From contig JAWKRG010000002.1 of the NCBI GenBank assembly GCA_041389725.1, forward strand, positions 1,054,001-1,118,000: DNA of 64,000 nucleotides, read 5' to 3'. Of the stretch, positions 35,739 to 44,281 are shown piece by piece; the first letter of the stretch is position 1, and every line of letters starts with the position of its first letter. The stretch is from Polyangiaceae bacterium (GTDB lineage: Bacteria; Myxococcota_A; Polyangia; Polyangiales; Polyangiaceae). The notes below the pieces were generated by a model, which did not search any database, was not told where the DNA came from, and worked only from the letters and a program-made list of their open reading frames with translations. The translations under genes were made by a program, and so were the position numbers.

Positions 35739-36283
35739 CCGCGGTCGCGCGCGCAGTGACGGCGGCGGCGCCCACGAGTGACCGCATCGCAGAGCTATTC
35801 CGACAGCACTACGCCTGGGTTTGGCGCTTGATTCGGCGACTGGGCGTGGACCCTGGCCAGGTCGACGACGTGGCGCAGCAGGTATTCCTGATCGCCAACG
35901 ACAAGTTGCCTCAAATCGAGCCCGGACGGGAGCGTGCGTTTCTCGCTGCGGTCGCGCAGCGAACCAGTGCCAACGCGCGCCGGGGTCTCGGACGTCGCAA
36001 GGACACAGCCGACGAAAGCGAAATCGCGCGCTCCAGCAGCGACGGCACACCCGAGCAACTGCTGGACTGGAAGCAGCGACGCGCAACCCTCGATACCTGG
36101 CTCGATGCGCTGCCCGAGAGTCTTCGCACTCCCTTCGTGCTCTTCGAGCTCGAGGGTCATTCGCTACAGGAGATCGCGGAGATCCTGGAGCAGCCTGTGG
36201 GTACGGTGAAGACGCGCCTTCGTCGCGCTCGCGCGCTCTTCGTCGAAGCAGCCGGACTAGCGCAAGGCGGAGGAGAACCATGA
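35735..36283 (+). CDS. ECF-family RNA polymerase sigma factor
   Basis: A 182-residue sigma-70 family protein of the extracytoplasmic-function type. Region 2 is visible (IAELFRQHYAWVWRLIRRLG, DDVAQQVFLIA), as is region 4 with its helix-turn-helix (LDALPESLRTPFVLFELEGH, IAEILEQPVGTVKTRLRRAR). The GTG start overlaps the preceding stop as GTGA, and its own stop overlaps the next start as ATGA. Sigma production is therefore tied to both neighbours. No separate promoter was identified. Confidence 0.95.
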   Translation: MTAVARAVTAAAPTSDRIAELFRQHYAWVWRLIRRLGVDPGQVDDVAQQVFLIANDKLPQIEPGRERAFLAAVAQRTSANARRGLGRRKDTADESEIARSSSDGTPEQLLDWKQRRATLDTWLDALPESLRTPFVLFELEGHSLQEIAEILEQPVGTVKTRLRRARALFVEAAGLAQGGGEP

Positions 36284-37158
36284 CCCAAGAGCTCGAACCG
36301 CTGTTCCGAAGTCACCCTGACGCCTCCCTGCGCGACGTCTTGGAAAGCGCGCGAAACGACGGCCCGTCGACAGAGCAACTGCGCAGTGCCGCAGTGGCGC
36401 TCGGCATCGGCGCGACGACCGTCGCGGCGGGCGCCGTCGCAACGCAGTCCATCGCACCTGCCGCCAAGAGCGGGCTCACGCTCATCGTGCTCAAATGGTT
36501 TGGGTCGGGCGTCATCGCCGGCCTGGTGACCGCCGGGTCCGTGTCCTACGTCGTCGGGACGGGCAACGACACAGCCGTGAGCGCGACTCAGCGCCCAGCG
36601 CCCGAGTCCGAAAAGCCCGCGCGGGCTGCCGCACCGGCACCCACGGTTGTGACGCCGACGACGCTGGCGACAGCATCAGCAGACCCAGCCAAAGTTGTCG
36701 CTGCACCCGCAGGGATGGAAGCGAACGAAGGCGCCCCCCTGGCGGCACCGAGCGCAGAGGCCGTCGCGGCGTTCGCCGATCCAGCGGCTCAACTGCGCGC
36801 GGAAACGGCGTTGCTGGACCAGGTCAGAAGCGCGCTCAGCTCCGGTGCCGGATCGCGGGCCCTGGACCTACTGGACGAGTACCGGCAACGCTTCGCCTCG
36901 CCTCGCCTCGGCCCTGAAGCCACGATGCTGCGGGCGCGCGCACTGATCGCAGCGGGACGAAACGCGGAGGCACGAAGCTTCGTGCAAGCGCTGCTGAAGC
37001 GCTCTCCCACCCATCCGCACGCCCAGCGCTTGCGTCACCTGGTGGGGCTGGCCCCGACACCAGCCCGAAACGGCGTCGAACTCAGCGCAGGTTCCACCAT
37101 TCCCACGTCCTCCGCTACACCTGCGTCGCAGGCTGCTCCGCCTACGGCGTCATTCTGA
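36280..37158 (+). CDS. Membrane protein coupled to ECF sigma (putative anti-sigma)
   Basis: A 292-residue protein whose start overlaps the sigma stop (ATGA) and has AGGAGA upstream. The first ~40 residues (ELEPLFRSHPDASLRDVLES, STEQLRSAA) are cytoplasmic. Two hydrophobic segments follow (VALGIGATTVAAGAVATQSIA, then LTLIVLKWFGSGVIAGLV), then a long Ala/Pro linker and a TPR-like C-terminal region (ALDLLDEYRQRFASPRLG, ARALIAAGRNAEARSFVQAL). Position and topology suggest an anti-sigma factor. However, no ZAS/HXXXCXXC motif is present, so it would be of an unclassified kind. Confidence 0.85.
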   Translation: MTQELEPLFRSHPDASLRDVLESARNDGPSTEQLRSAAVALGIGATTVAAGAVATQSIAPAAKSGLTLIVLKWFGSGVIAGLVTAGSVSYVVGTGNDTAVSATQRPAPESEKPARAAAPAPTVVTPTTLATASADPAKVVAAPAGMEANEGAPLAAPSAEAVAAFADPAAQLRAETALLDQVRSALSSGAGSRALDLLDEYRQRFASPRLGPEATMLRARALIAAGRNAEARSFVQALLKRSPTHPHAQRLRHLVGLAPTPARNGVELSAGSTIPTSSATPASQAAPPTASF

Positions 37159-37292
37159 GAACCGGATGGCGTGCGTGTGTGACCCGCGTGCGGGCCGCCT
37201 GGGCGGTGGCAACGGCTGCCAACGCATTCTCGCCGACCCAGTTCGCGCCCAGAGCACTCCTGAACGCCAGCTGGACGTACCGAAACCCGACT

Positions 37293-38942
37293 TCAGCCCT
37301 CGGCGCGCACTCGTTTGAAGTGATTGATGAGTCCATTGGTGGACGCGTCGTGGCTCGTCACAGGCTCGTCCCCAGCGAGCTCGGGCAGGATTGCTTTGGC
37401 AAGTTGCTTACCAAGCTCCACGCCCCATTGATCGAAGCTGTTGATGTTCCAGATCACGCCTTGCACGAAGATCTTGTGCTCGTAGAGCGCGATCAGAGCA
37501 CCCAGGGTGCGGGGACTGACGCGGTCCAACAAGAAAGAACTCGTCGGTCGGTCTCCCGGGAACACGCGATGAGTTGCCAAGGCTTGCACTTCCGCGTCGG
37601 GCAGCCCTTGAGCCTTCAGCTCCGCCTCGGCTCGCGCGCGCGTCTTGCCTCGCATGAGCGCTTCGGTTTGCGCGAAGAAGTTGGACAACAAGATGTCATG
37701 GTGCGGGGGCAGCGGGTTGTGCGAGTGCACTGGCGCGATGAAGTCCGCCGGCACGAGGCGCGTACCTTGGTGAATCAGCTGGTAGAACGCATGCTGCCCG
37801 TTGGTTCCGGGCTCACCGAACACGATGGGGCCCGTCGTGTAGTCCTCGATCGGCTGACCGTCTCGGGTCACGCGCTTGCCGTTGCTCTCCATGTCGCCCT
37901 GCTGAAAGTAGGCAGCGAAGCGATGCAGATATTGGTCGTAGGGGAGGATGGCGTGAGCCGTGGCCCCCCAGAAGTTGCCGTACCAAACGCCGAGCAGCGC
38001 CATCAGTACGGGGATGTTCCGTTCGAGAGGCGCCGACTCGAAGTGCAGGTCGGCCTCGTGAGCTCCCTGCAGCAGCTGCTCGAAGGCGTCGCTGCCGATG
38101 GCGCACGCGATCGGTAGGCCAATGGCGGACCACAGCGAAAAGCGTCCGCCCACCCAGTCCCAGAACTCGAACATGTTGTCGGGGTCGATGCCGAAGGCGC
38201 GCACCGCTTCGGTGTTGGTGGACAGCGCTACGAAGTGCTTGGCCACAGCGTCCTCACCGAGTGCCTCGACCAACAAGTGGCGGGCCGAGTGGGCGTTGGT
38301 CAGCGTTTCTTGAGTCGTGAAGGTCTTGGAGGCAACGCAGAAGAGGGTCTCGTCCAGGTCGAGACCGCGCAGTGCTTCCAGCAAATGAGTCGCGTCCACG
38401 TTGGACACGAAGCGAACGTCGATGTCCGGTCGGTGATAGGGCCGCAGCGCCTCGCTGACCATCATGGGCCCGAGATCCGAGCCACCAATGCCGATGTTGA
38501 CGACGTGGCGGATTCGCCTGCCGCTAGCGCCGCGCCAGGTTCCGTCATGAAGCTGCGTGACGAATCGCCGCATGCGGGCGCGCACGGCTCGAACCTGCGG
38601 CATCACGTCGTGTCCGTCCACCAGCATTGGGCGCTCGCTCATGTTGCGCAACGCCACGTGGAGCACCGCGCGCCCCTCGGTGGAATTGATCTTCTCTCCA
38701 GCGAACATTCGCTGGCGCGCAGTTTCGACGCCTTGTTGCTCTGCCAGCGCGCGTAACAACTCGAGGGTGTGCTCGGTTACGCGATGCTTCGAGTAGTCGA
38801 ACAGCAACGTCCCCAGTTGCGCGCTGAATTTCTCGAAGCGCTTGGGGTCTTGGGCGAACAGCTCACGTAGCGGAACTTTCGCCAGTTCCGTCTGGTGCGA
38901 GAGCAGGGCACGGAAGGCCAGTGAGTCGGTGAAAGCACTCAT
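37293..38942 (-). CDS. pgi: Glucose-6-phosphate isomerase
   Basis: A 549-residue enzyme that interconverts glucose-6-phosphate and fructose-6-phosphate. The family blocks are present: VNIGIGGSDLGPMMV, FVSNVDATHLLE, KTFTTQETLTNA, GGRFSLWSAIGLPIA (signature 1 region), GQHAFYQLIHQG (active-site His region) and the C-terminal QWGVELGKQLA (catalytic Lys region). The ATG at 38942 matches the usual N-terminus; the frame extends further but only as junk. It is a stand-alone housekeeping gene. Confidence 0.97.
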   Translation of the reverse strand: MSAFTDSLAFRALLSHQTELAKVPLRELFAQDPKRFEKFSAQLGTLLFDYSKHRVTEHTLELLRALAEQQGVETARQRMFAGEKINSTEGRAVLHVALRNMSERPMLVDGHDVMPQVRAVRARMRRFVTQLHDGTWRGASGRRIRHVVNIGIGGSDLGPMMVSEALRPYHRPDIDVRFVSNVDATHLLEALRGLDLDETLFCVASKTFTTQETLTNAHSARHLLVEALGEDAVAKHFVALSTNTEAVRAFGIDPDNMFEFWDWVGGRFSLWSAIGLPIACAIGSDAFEQLLQGAHEADLHFESAPLERNIPVLMALLGVWYGNFWGATAHAILPYDQYLHRFAAYFQQGDMESNGKRVTRDGQPIEDYTTGPIVFGEPGTNGQHAFYQLIHQGTRLVPADFIAPVHSHNPLPPHHDILLSNFFAQTEALMRGKTRARAEAELKAQGLPDAEVQALATHRVFPGDRPTSSFLLDRVSPRTLGALIALYEHKIFVQGVIWNINSFDQWGVELGKQLAKAILPELAGDEPVTSHDASTNGLINHFKRVRAEG

Positions 38943-39076
38943 ACCGGGCATGGTACTCGCCAAGCGAGCGTGCGGGTGACTCAAGCGACGCTGCATGTCA
39001 GTGCGCAAGCTCAGGTAGAGAGCACGCCACGACCCTCCGTCGGCATTTGTGCTACGGATGCATCGAGCGTCAGGAC

Positions 39077-39619
39077 ATGGGGCAATACCGGGCCAGGGAC
39101 CTGCTCTTACCGCCCAGTTGGGTGAGCCTGCTTCGCGTGCCCCTTGCCATCGCATTTCCGTGGGCCGTAGCGCAGCCGCCGCTAGCCCTTGGTATCGTGG
39201 CGCTGGCCGCCATCAGCGACGTGCTGGATGGCTACCTGGCGCGACGACTGGGACAGGCTACGCCCCTCGGTGCCGTGATCGATGGGATCACGGACAAGTT
39301 GTTTGTTGCGAGTGTCGTCGCGTCGCTCTACTTCGAGCAGACCTTGAGCGGGCTCGGCGTGGTGCTCCTGGGCATGCGCGAGCTGGGTGAGGCACCGCTA
39401 GTATTGTGGTGGACACTCAGTCAGCGACGGCGCAAGGCCAAAGCCGAAGCCCCAATGGCAAACGCCCTGGGCAAGTTGGCCACGGTGCTGCAGTTCATCA
39501 GCGTCGCGGCGGTACTTTTGGCACCGACCTATGGGACCGGGTTGCTGTGGTTGACGGGTGCGGCAGGAATGGTCGCCGCCGTCGGCTACTGGCGGCGCGA
39601 GTTGGTCGTAGTGGGCTAA
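39077..39619 (+). CDS. CDP-alcohol phosphatidyltransferase family protein
   Basis: A 180-residue membrane protein with the complete motif D-x2-D-G-x2-A-R-x8-G-x3-D-x3-D (DVLDGYLARRLG, then GAVIDGITDK). About five hydrophobic segments surround it. Such enzymes transfer a phosphoalcohol from a CDP donor, for instance in making phosphatidylglycerol phosphate or cardiolipin-type lipids. At 180 residues it is the length of PgsA-like members, but the acceptor cannot be named. The start at 39077 is preferred to one 10 codons upstream because the core begins soon after it. Confidence 0.92.
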   Translation: MGQYRARDLLLPPSWVSLLRVPLAIAFPWAVAQPPLALGIVALAAISDVLDGYLARRLGQATPLGAVIDGITDKLFVASVVASLYFEQTLSGLGVVLLGMRELGEAPLVLWWTLSQRRRKAKAEAPMANALGKLATVLQFISVAAVLLAPTYGTGLLWLTGAAGMVAAVGYWRRELVVVG

Positions 39620-39659
39620 GGCCCGGGCCGCAGGAGCGATGTTGGGGGTGCGAGAGCCG

Positions 39660-41024
39660 CTAGCCGGACTTGGTGGGTCGAGAGATGCCGTAAGCTTCGA
39701 TGCGCGCGATCAGGGTGCGACGCGAGATCCCTAGCAGCTTCGCGGCTCGTGACTGGTTACCGGCGCAAGCGTCAAGCGCTTCTACGATGCGCTGGCGCTC
39801 GAACTCCTGCAACTGCGCCCGCAGATCGCCTTCGGGCGCAGCCTCCGTGACCGCCGACGGCGCTGGCGCCGATGGCGCAGGAACGGACACCTCCGCGGCC
39901 TCCAAAACCAAGTGTTCGGGTTGCACCACACCTCCGCGCGCCAACAGGACTGCCCGGTGCATCGTGTTCTTCAATTCACGCACGTTGCCAAGCCAGGGGT
40001 GCGATTCGAGCGCGGCTTCGGCGGACGAAGATAGCCGAGGCTCCGCGGTCGTTCCCATGGACCGCGCCGCTTCAGCTGCAAATTTCCGGGCGAGCGGCAG
40101 TATTTCCTGCTTTCGTTCGCGCAGCGGCGGAATGCGCAGGGTGATGCCGTTCAAGCGATGGTAGAGATCGGGACGAAAGTTCCCACTCCGCGTTGCGCGC
40201 GCCAGCTCGCTGTTCGTCGCCGCCACGAAGCGCACGTCCACCTGTACGGGTCGCCGCCCACCGACTCGATAGAATGAGCGATCTTCGATGGCGCGCAGCA
40301 GCTTTGCCTGCGCGTCCGCCGGCATTTCGCCGAGCTCGTCCAAGAACAGCGTGCCCCCGGAGGCCTCGTCCAGCAGGCCTCGCTTGGCCGCGACCGCGCC
40401 CGTGAACGCTCCCTTTTCGTGACCGAAGAGTTCCGCCTCGAACAAAGACAAGGGCAGCGCCGCGCAGTTTAGGCGCACGAGCGGAGCGCCGTGCCGCTTC
40501 GAGCACGCGTGGACTGCCGAGGCAATGACTTCCTTTCCCGTTCCAGTCTCGCCCACGATCAGTACCGACAGATCCGAGGGAGCCACATTCTCCACCAACT
40601 CGTAGACCTTGCGCATCGCCGGGTCCACGACGATGGGGGCTTCGTGGCTCGGCGCCAGGCTGCTCGGTGCAGCGTGCGGACCATGGGATAGCACCAGAGT
40701 GTAGGGCCCCACTTCTATCACTTCGCCGAGACAGAGCTCGACGACGTCTTCCACGCTTCGCCCGGCGACGCGCGTACCGTTCTTGCTGCCGAGATCGCGC
40801 AGTCGAACAGGCGACCCCAACTCGAGGCGGACGTGCTGTTTCGAAATCGCTGGATGCGGCAAGACCACCTCGCAACTCTCGTCACGCCCGATGACGGCGG
40901 CGCGATCGGGAGCCAGCACGACCTGGCGTAGGGCGCCATCCCCGGCAACCAACAGCGCCCAAACCGCAGGACCTTGCTGGGTCGAACCGAGAAGCGTGGT
41001 GTCGTCGCCTGACACGTTGTTCAC
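39660..41024 (-). CDS. FHA-domain sigma-54-dependent activator
   Basis: A 454-residue regulator (GTG start). Residues ~40-110 are an FHA domain (VIGRDESCEVVLPHPAISKQ, then RDLGSKNGTRV), which binds phosphothreonine. The AAA+ sigma-54 interaction domain has Walker A GETGTGKE (158-165), GAFTGA (205-210), which touches sigma-54, and Walker B GGTLFLDELGE. The C-terminus is a Fis-type helix-turn-helix (NQSRAAKLLGISRRTLIARI). A kinase gene lies two genes upstream, so the FHA domain may read a phosphorylated partner made by it. It is the last gene of the operon. Confidence 0.96.
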   Translation of the reverse strand: MNNVSGDDTTLLGSTQQGPAVWALLVAGDGALRQVVLAPDRAAVIGRDESCEVVLPHPAISKQHVRLELGSPVRLRDLGSKNGTRVAGRSVEDVVELCLGEVIEVGPYTLVLSHGPHAAPSSLAPSHEAPIVVDPAMRKVYELVENVAPSDLSVLIVGETGTGKEVIASAVHACSKRHGAPLVRLNCAALPLSLFEAELFGHEKGAFTGAVAAKRGLLDEASGGTLFLDELGEMPADAQAKLLRAIEDRSFYRVGGRRPVQVDVRFVAATNSELARATRSGNFRPDLYHRLNGITLRIPPLRERKQEILPLARKFAAEAARSMGTTAEPRLSSSAEAALESHPWLGNVRELKNTMHRAVLLARGGVVQPEHLVLEAAEVSVPAPSAPAPSAVTEAAPEGDLRAQLQEFERQRIVEALDACAGNQSRAAKLLGISRRTLIARIEAYGISRPTKSG

Positions 41025-41060
41025 TCTATGCCAGCGTGATAGCGCGTTCCACCGCTCGCG

Positions 41061-42020
41061 TCAGAAGCGCCCTGCCACGCCTGCCCGAAACGCCGACTGG
41101 TCGTCGCCCGCCGCCCAAAGCAACAGTCCGCCGCCGCCGACGAGCGCGACAGAACCGATGATTCCGCTGAGGGTCGCGAGATTGGCGGCGTCCTTGGCCT
41201 CGGAATAGCGCTCCAACCCGGTCTCGTCGCACCCGCTGCTCGAGCAATGGTCGTCACTCTCGCTCTTCAGGGAAAGTGCGCGAGCAGTCAGGTAGGCGCT
41301 TGCGCCAATACCGACGACGCCTAGGCCGATGCTCACGTAGCCGAGGGGCTTGCGCGGGTCACCGCCGCTCCGCTCCTGGCGCGATTCCTTGGCGGAGGTG
41401 TGCGTCACGGACGATGCCGGGACAGCACCCGTTGATGCGATGGGAAGCGTCACGGGGACCGCATGCTCACCCGGCGAGTTCGGCAACTGGAACGTCGACC
41501 GTCGCACGCCCCGCCGCGTGCGGATCGTCAGCGTGTGCGCGCCGGGATCGAGGGGCAGTCGGGAGCGCCAGGCCACCGGTCCCAACCTGCGACCGTCGAG
41601 TTCCACAGCAGTAACCGTGTCGCCATCGGGAAGCTGCAACCGAGCATAGCTGAGCCGTGGTTCGAGCTCACGGACGCGCTGCTCCGCAAAGGCAGCGCGG
41701 CTGCTCTGCCCCTGCACCCGTGACTTCTCTGCGAGTTCTCGGAATTCCGCCCAAGCGCTGGCGACCCGACCGACCTGGGCGTGGCATTCGGCCAAGTTGA
41801 GCAAGGTGCCGAGCGCGGGATCGAGTCGTTGGCTCTCGGCAAACTTGTCACAGGCTGCTTCCGCACGATCTTGCTCCATCAGCTCCCTCGCCTCCTGGAA
41901 AAGCGATTCGGCCAAAGCCTTGTCAGCTGCATCGGCGTATGCCACACGCGCCGGCAGCAGCACGCACAGCGCGGCAATCGACAATCCACGAACATTCACG
42001 GGGACCGAAGACCCTAGCAT
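41061..42020 (-). CDS. TPR/PEGA-like exported membrane protein
   Basis: A 319-residue protein built like the 31.7 kb gene. A signal peptide (LSIAALCVLLPARVAYA) is followed by TPR helices (ESLFQEARELMEQDRAEAAC; LNLAECHAQVGRVASAWAEF), a PEGA-like beta domain (VTAVELDGRRLGPVAWRSR, DPGAHTLTIRTRRG) and two C-terminal hydrophobic segments around a Cys-containing loop (CSSSGC). It starts 9 nt after the kinase stop, and the sigma-54 activator follows 36 nt later. Its place between kinase and activator suggests it takes part in the same signalling route. Confidence 0.87.
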   Translation of the reverse strand: MLGSSVPVNVRGLSIAALCVLLPARVAYADAADKALAESLFQEARELMEQDRAEAACDKFAESQRLDPALGTLLNLAECHAQVGRVASAWAEFRELAEKSRVQGQSSRAAFAEQRVRELEPRLSYARLQLPDGDTVTAVELDGRRLGPVAWRSRLPLDPGAHTLTIRTRRGVRRSTFQLPNSPGEHAVPVTLPIASTGAVPASSVTHTSAKESRQERSGGDPRKPLGYVSIGLGVVGIGASAYLTARALSLKSESDDHCSSSGCDETGLERYSEAKDAANLATLSGIIGSVALVGGGGLLLWAAGDDQSAFRAGVAGRF

Positions 42021-42029
42021 GACGCCGCG

Positions 42030-43292
42030 TCAGTGGCGGTCGCCGAAGCGCGGATCCAGCGGCTTTGGCCCAGACATCTTCGGCTTGGGACTCCGCTTGC
42101 TGGGCGCAAGCGTCGGCGCTCGTGCCGCAGCAGTAGCGGGAACCGCGGCGGGCTTCGTACTGGAAGCGCCGAGGGCCGGTGTCGCTTCATCTCGTGCGCG
42201 CACCAGCGGTAGAACCACACCGTGGGTAAGACCGGCCTCGAGCGCAGGTGCGTCGACGCGGTCGGGGCGCGGCCAAATCGCCAGCGTCAGCAGTCCAGCT
42301 CCGACAACGACCAGTGCCGCGAGAATGGCCCGGCCTCGCATCTTGGGTTCGGCGCTTGCTGGCGCTGACAGCTCCGTGGCGATCACCAGCGGTCGAGCCT
42401 TAGGCAACATGGCCAATACTTCTTCCGCGCTGGCGGCGCGTTCTGCCGGGTCTCGAACCAGACAGCGGCACAACGCAAGATTGACCTCCAGCGGCAGGGT
42501 TCGGTCGAGCGTCACCGGCTCCTCGATGGGTTCGTTGCCCAAGACCTTCGCCACCATCTCGGGTCCGCTGGATGCCATGAGGGGCGCGCGTCCCGTGAAC
42601 AACTGGTACATCACGACGCCCGCCGACCACAGGTCAGCGCGTGCGTCGACTCGCGCCGAATGCCGAATCTGCTCGGGACTCATGTATCGCAGGGTACCGA
42701 CCACCTCCCCGCCAGCCGTCAATGAAGGATCCCCCGCTGCTTCCAGGTCGTCCTTCATGCGCTTGGCTATGCCAAAATCGATGATCTTCAAGATCTCGGA
42801 ACCGTCTCGCTGGCGGCACAAGAACAAGTTGGACGGCTTGAGGTCACGATGCACCACGCCGCTGGCGTGAATGGCCGACAAGCCGCTGAGGAGCTGCGTC
42901 GAAAGGCTCAGCGCTTCGTCCACGGGCACAGACCCCGCCTTCATCCGCTTGGCCAGAGTGCGTCCGACCAGGAGCTCCATCACCAGGTAGGGCGTGCCAT
43001 CGCCGGAGAAGCCATAGTCCAGCACCCGGGCGACATGAGGGGAATCCAGCTTCGCCGCCAGACGAGCTTCGCGCAAGAAGCGCTTTCGCGTCGTCTCGGA
43101 AGCACCGCCGTGCAACAACTTGACCGCCACTTCGTGGCCGAGGTGTTTGTGCGTCGCCAAGAGAACGACGCCCATTCCGCCTGACGCCAAGATCCGTTCG
43201 AGCTTGTACTTGGCCTCGAAGGTGTCCCCCGGGCTGAATCCCGCCGACTCTTCGACGCTGGTTCCTGGGAAGCTCGAGGTGTCGTCGCTCAT
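42030..43292 (-). CDS. Membrane-anchored Ser/Thr protein kinase
   Basis: A 420-residue Hanks-type kinase with all catalytic elements: the glycine loop ILASGGMGVV, Lys58 in VAVK, HRDLKPSN (Asp150, Asn155), DFG at 172-174, and GTLRYMSPEQ in the activation segment. A transmembrane helix follows at ~320-340 (AILAALVVVGAGLLTLAIW). The ~80-residue Pro/Ala/Lys tail beyond it would lie outside the membrane, with no recognised sensor domain. Its ATG overlaps the LamG lipoprotein stop (ATGA). The target is unknown; the FHA activator in the same operon is an obvious candidate partner. Confidence 0.96.
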   Translation of the reverse strand: MSDDTSSFPGTSVEESAGFSPGDTFEAKYKLERILASGGMGVVLLATHKHLGHEVAVKLLHGGASETTRKRFLREARLAAKLDSPHVARVLDYGFSGDGTPYLVMELLVGRTLAKRMKAGSVPVDEALSLSTQLLSGLSAIHASGVVHRDLKPSNLFLCRQRDGSEILKIIDFGIAKRMKDDLEAAGDPSLTAGGEVVGTLRYMSPEQIRHSARVDARADLWSAGVVMYQLFTGRAPLMASSGPEMVAKVLGNEPIEEPVTLDRTLPLEVNLALCRCLVRDPAERAASAEEVLAMLPKARPLVIATELSAPASAEPKMRGRAILAALVVVGAGLLTLAIWPRPDRVDAPALEAGLTHGVVLPLVRARDEATPALGASSTKPAAVPATAAARAPTLAPSKRSPKPKMSGPKPLDPRFGDRH

Positions 43293-44119
43293 GGCTCGTT
43301 CGCGAGGTCGTAGTGCATCTTGACCGTCGCGGCGCCCAGCGCTTTGTCATAGATCGCCAGTTCGTCGATCGCGCCCGCGAAATACCCCCAATTGGTGGCG
43401 GCGCCGATCACCAGTGCGCCGCTGGTGTTCGGTAGCGGTCGCGTGTCCGGCGCGTCCTTGGGCGCGAGGGCGCCGTTCACGTAGAGTTTGACCCGATTGC
43501 CGTCATAGACCCCCACCAAGTACATCCACACGTCTTCTTGGGGGGTCGCCCGGGCGGGGAAGAAACCGTCATCCACGATGCGCGTAAACGTGAAGCTGTT
43601 CGTGTTGTCGATACTCAGGTTGTAGCCCTGCTGCCCGTTCGCGGTGCTGTCGCCCTTGTGTAGGATCTGATGGTAGTCCGGGCCGCTGAGCGGTTTGGTA
43701 TCCCGCCACTTGATCCAAACCTCGATGGACATGGGTTGAACGCCATCGAAGTCGAAGACGTCGCCGATGGTGGCTTTGCCTGAAGTGCCATCGAACTCCG
43801 CAGCGCTCCCGAGCTTTCCCGCGACCGCGCGCGTGATCTTGCCGGATGGCACTGCCGCAGGGCCGCCCGCAACCTCGTTTTCGAATTCGCCCGCCGCTTC
43901 TTCCATGCGATAGTAAGCGACGGCCCCGTCCTTCAGCACTCGCGCAGCGTAAGCCTCCGCGGTCGCTCCGCTCGCGCCTGCCCCACCGTCGATGCTCGAG
44001 CTGCCGCCCGCGCCACCGTCCGCAGCTAGCTCTCGATCTTCGTCGAGACCCAGGATGGTGACGCACCCGGTGGCGAGCATCACCGAGAGTAGTGGCAGCG
44101 GCCGGATCGACATGCGCAC
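43289..44119 (-). CDS. LamG/concanavalin-type lipoprotein
   Basis: A 276-residue lipoprotein (lipobox LATGC) with a short Gly/Ser/Ala linker and a ~210-residue LamG-like jelly-roll domain (AVAYYRMEEAAGEFENEVAG, MSIEVWIKWRD, YLVGVYDGNRVKLYVNGAL, GAIDELAIYDKALG). These domains bind sugars or proteins at the cell surface. Its stop overlaps the kinase start, and it heads a four-gene operon. It may act as an outer sensor or ligand-binding part of the kinase system (inference). The start could be the third codon instead. Confidence 0.9.
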   Translation of the reverse strand: MRMSIRPLPLLSVMLATGCVTILGLDEDRELAADGGAGGSSSIDGGAGASGATAEAYAARVLKDGAVAYYRMEEAAGEFENEVAGGPAAVPSGKITRAVAGKLGSAAEFDGTSGKATIGDVFDFDGVQPMSIEVWIKWRDTKPLSGPDYHQILHKGDSTANGQQGYNLSIDNTNSFTFTRIVDDGFFPARATPQEDVWMYLVGVYDGNRVKLYVNGALAPKDAPDTRPLPNTSGALVIGAATNWGYFAGAIDELAIYDKALGAATVKMHYDLANEP

Positions 44120-44281
44120 ATCTCATCGTAGTGGACCCGTGCTCCCAATGCATGTGTTCGGGGCAGCGCGTTGGAAGCCGAGAATTGCGCAATGTGTGCA
44201 AGCCTCGGACACCCACAGGCGCCTCCAACCGCGAAAAGCCTACATTTGCGGCACGGCACGGACCCTGCAGAGCCCCGCGGC

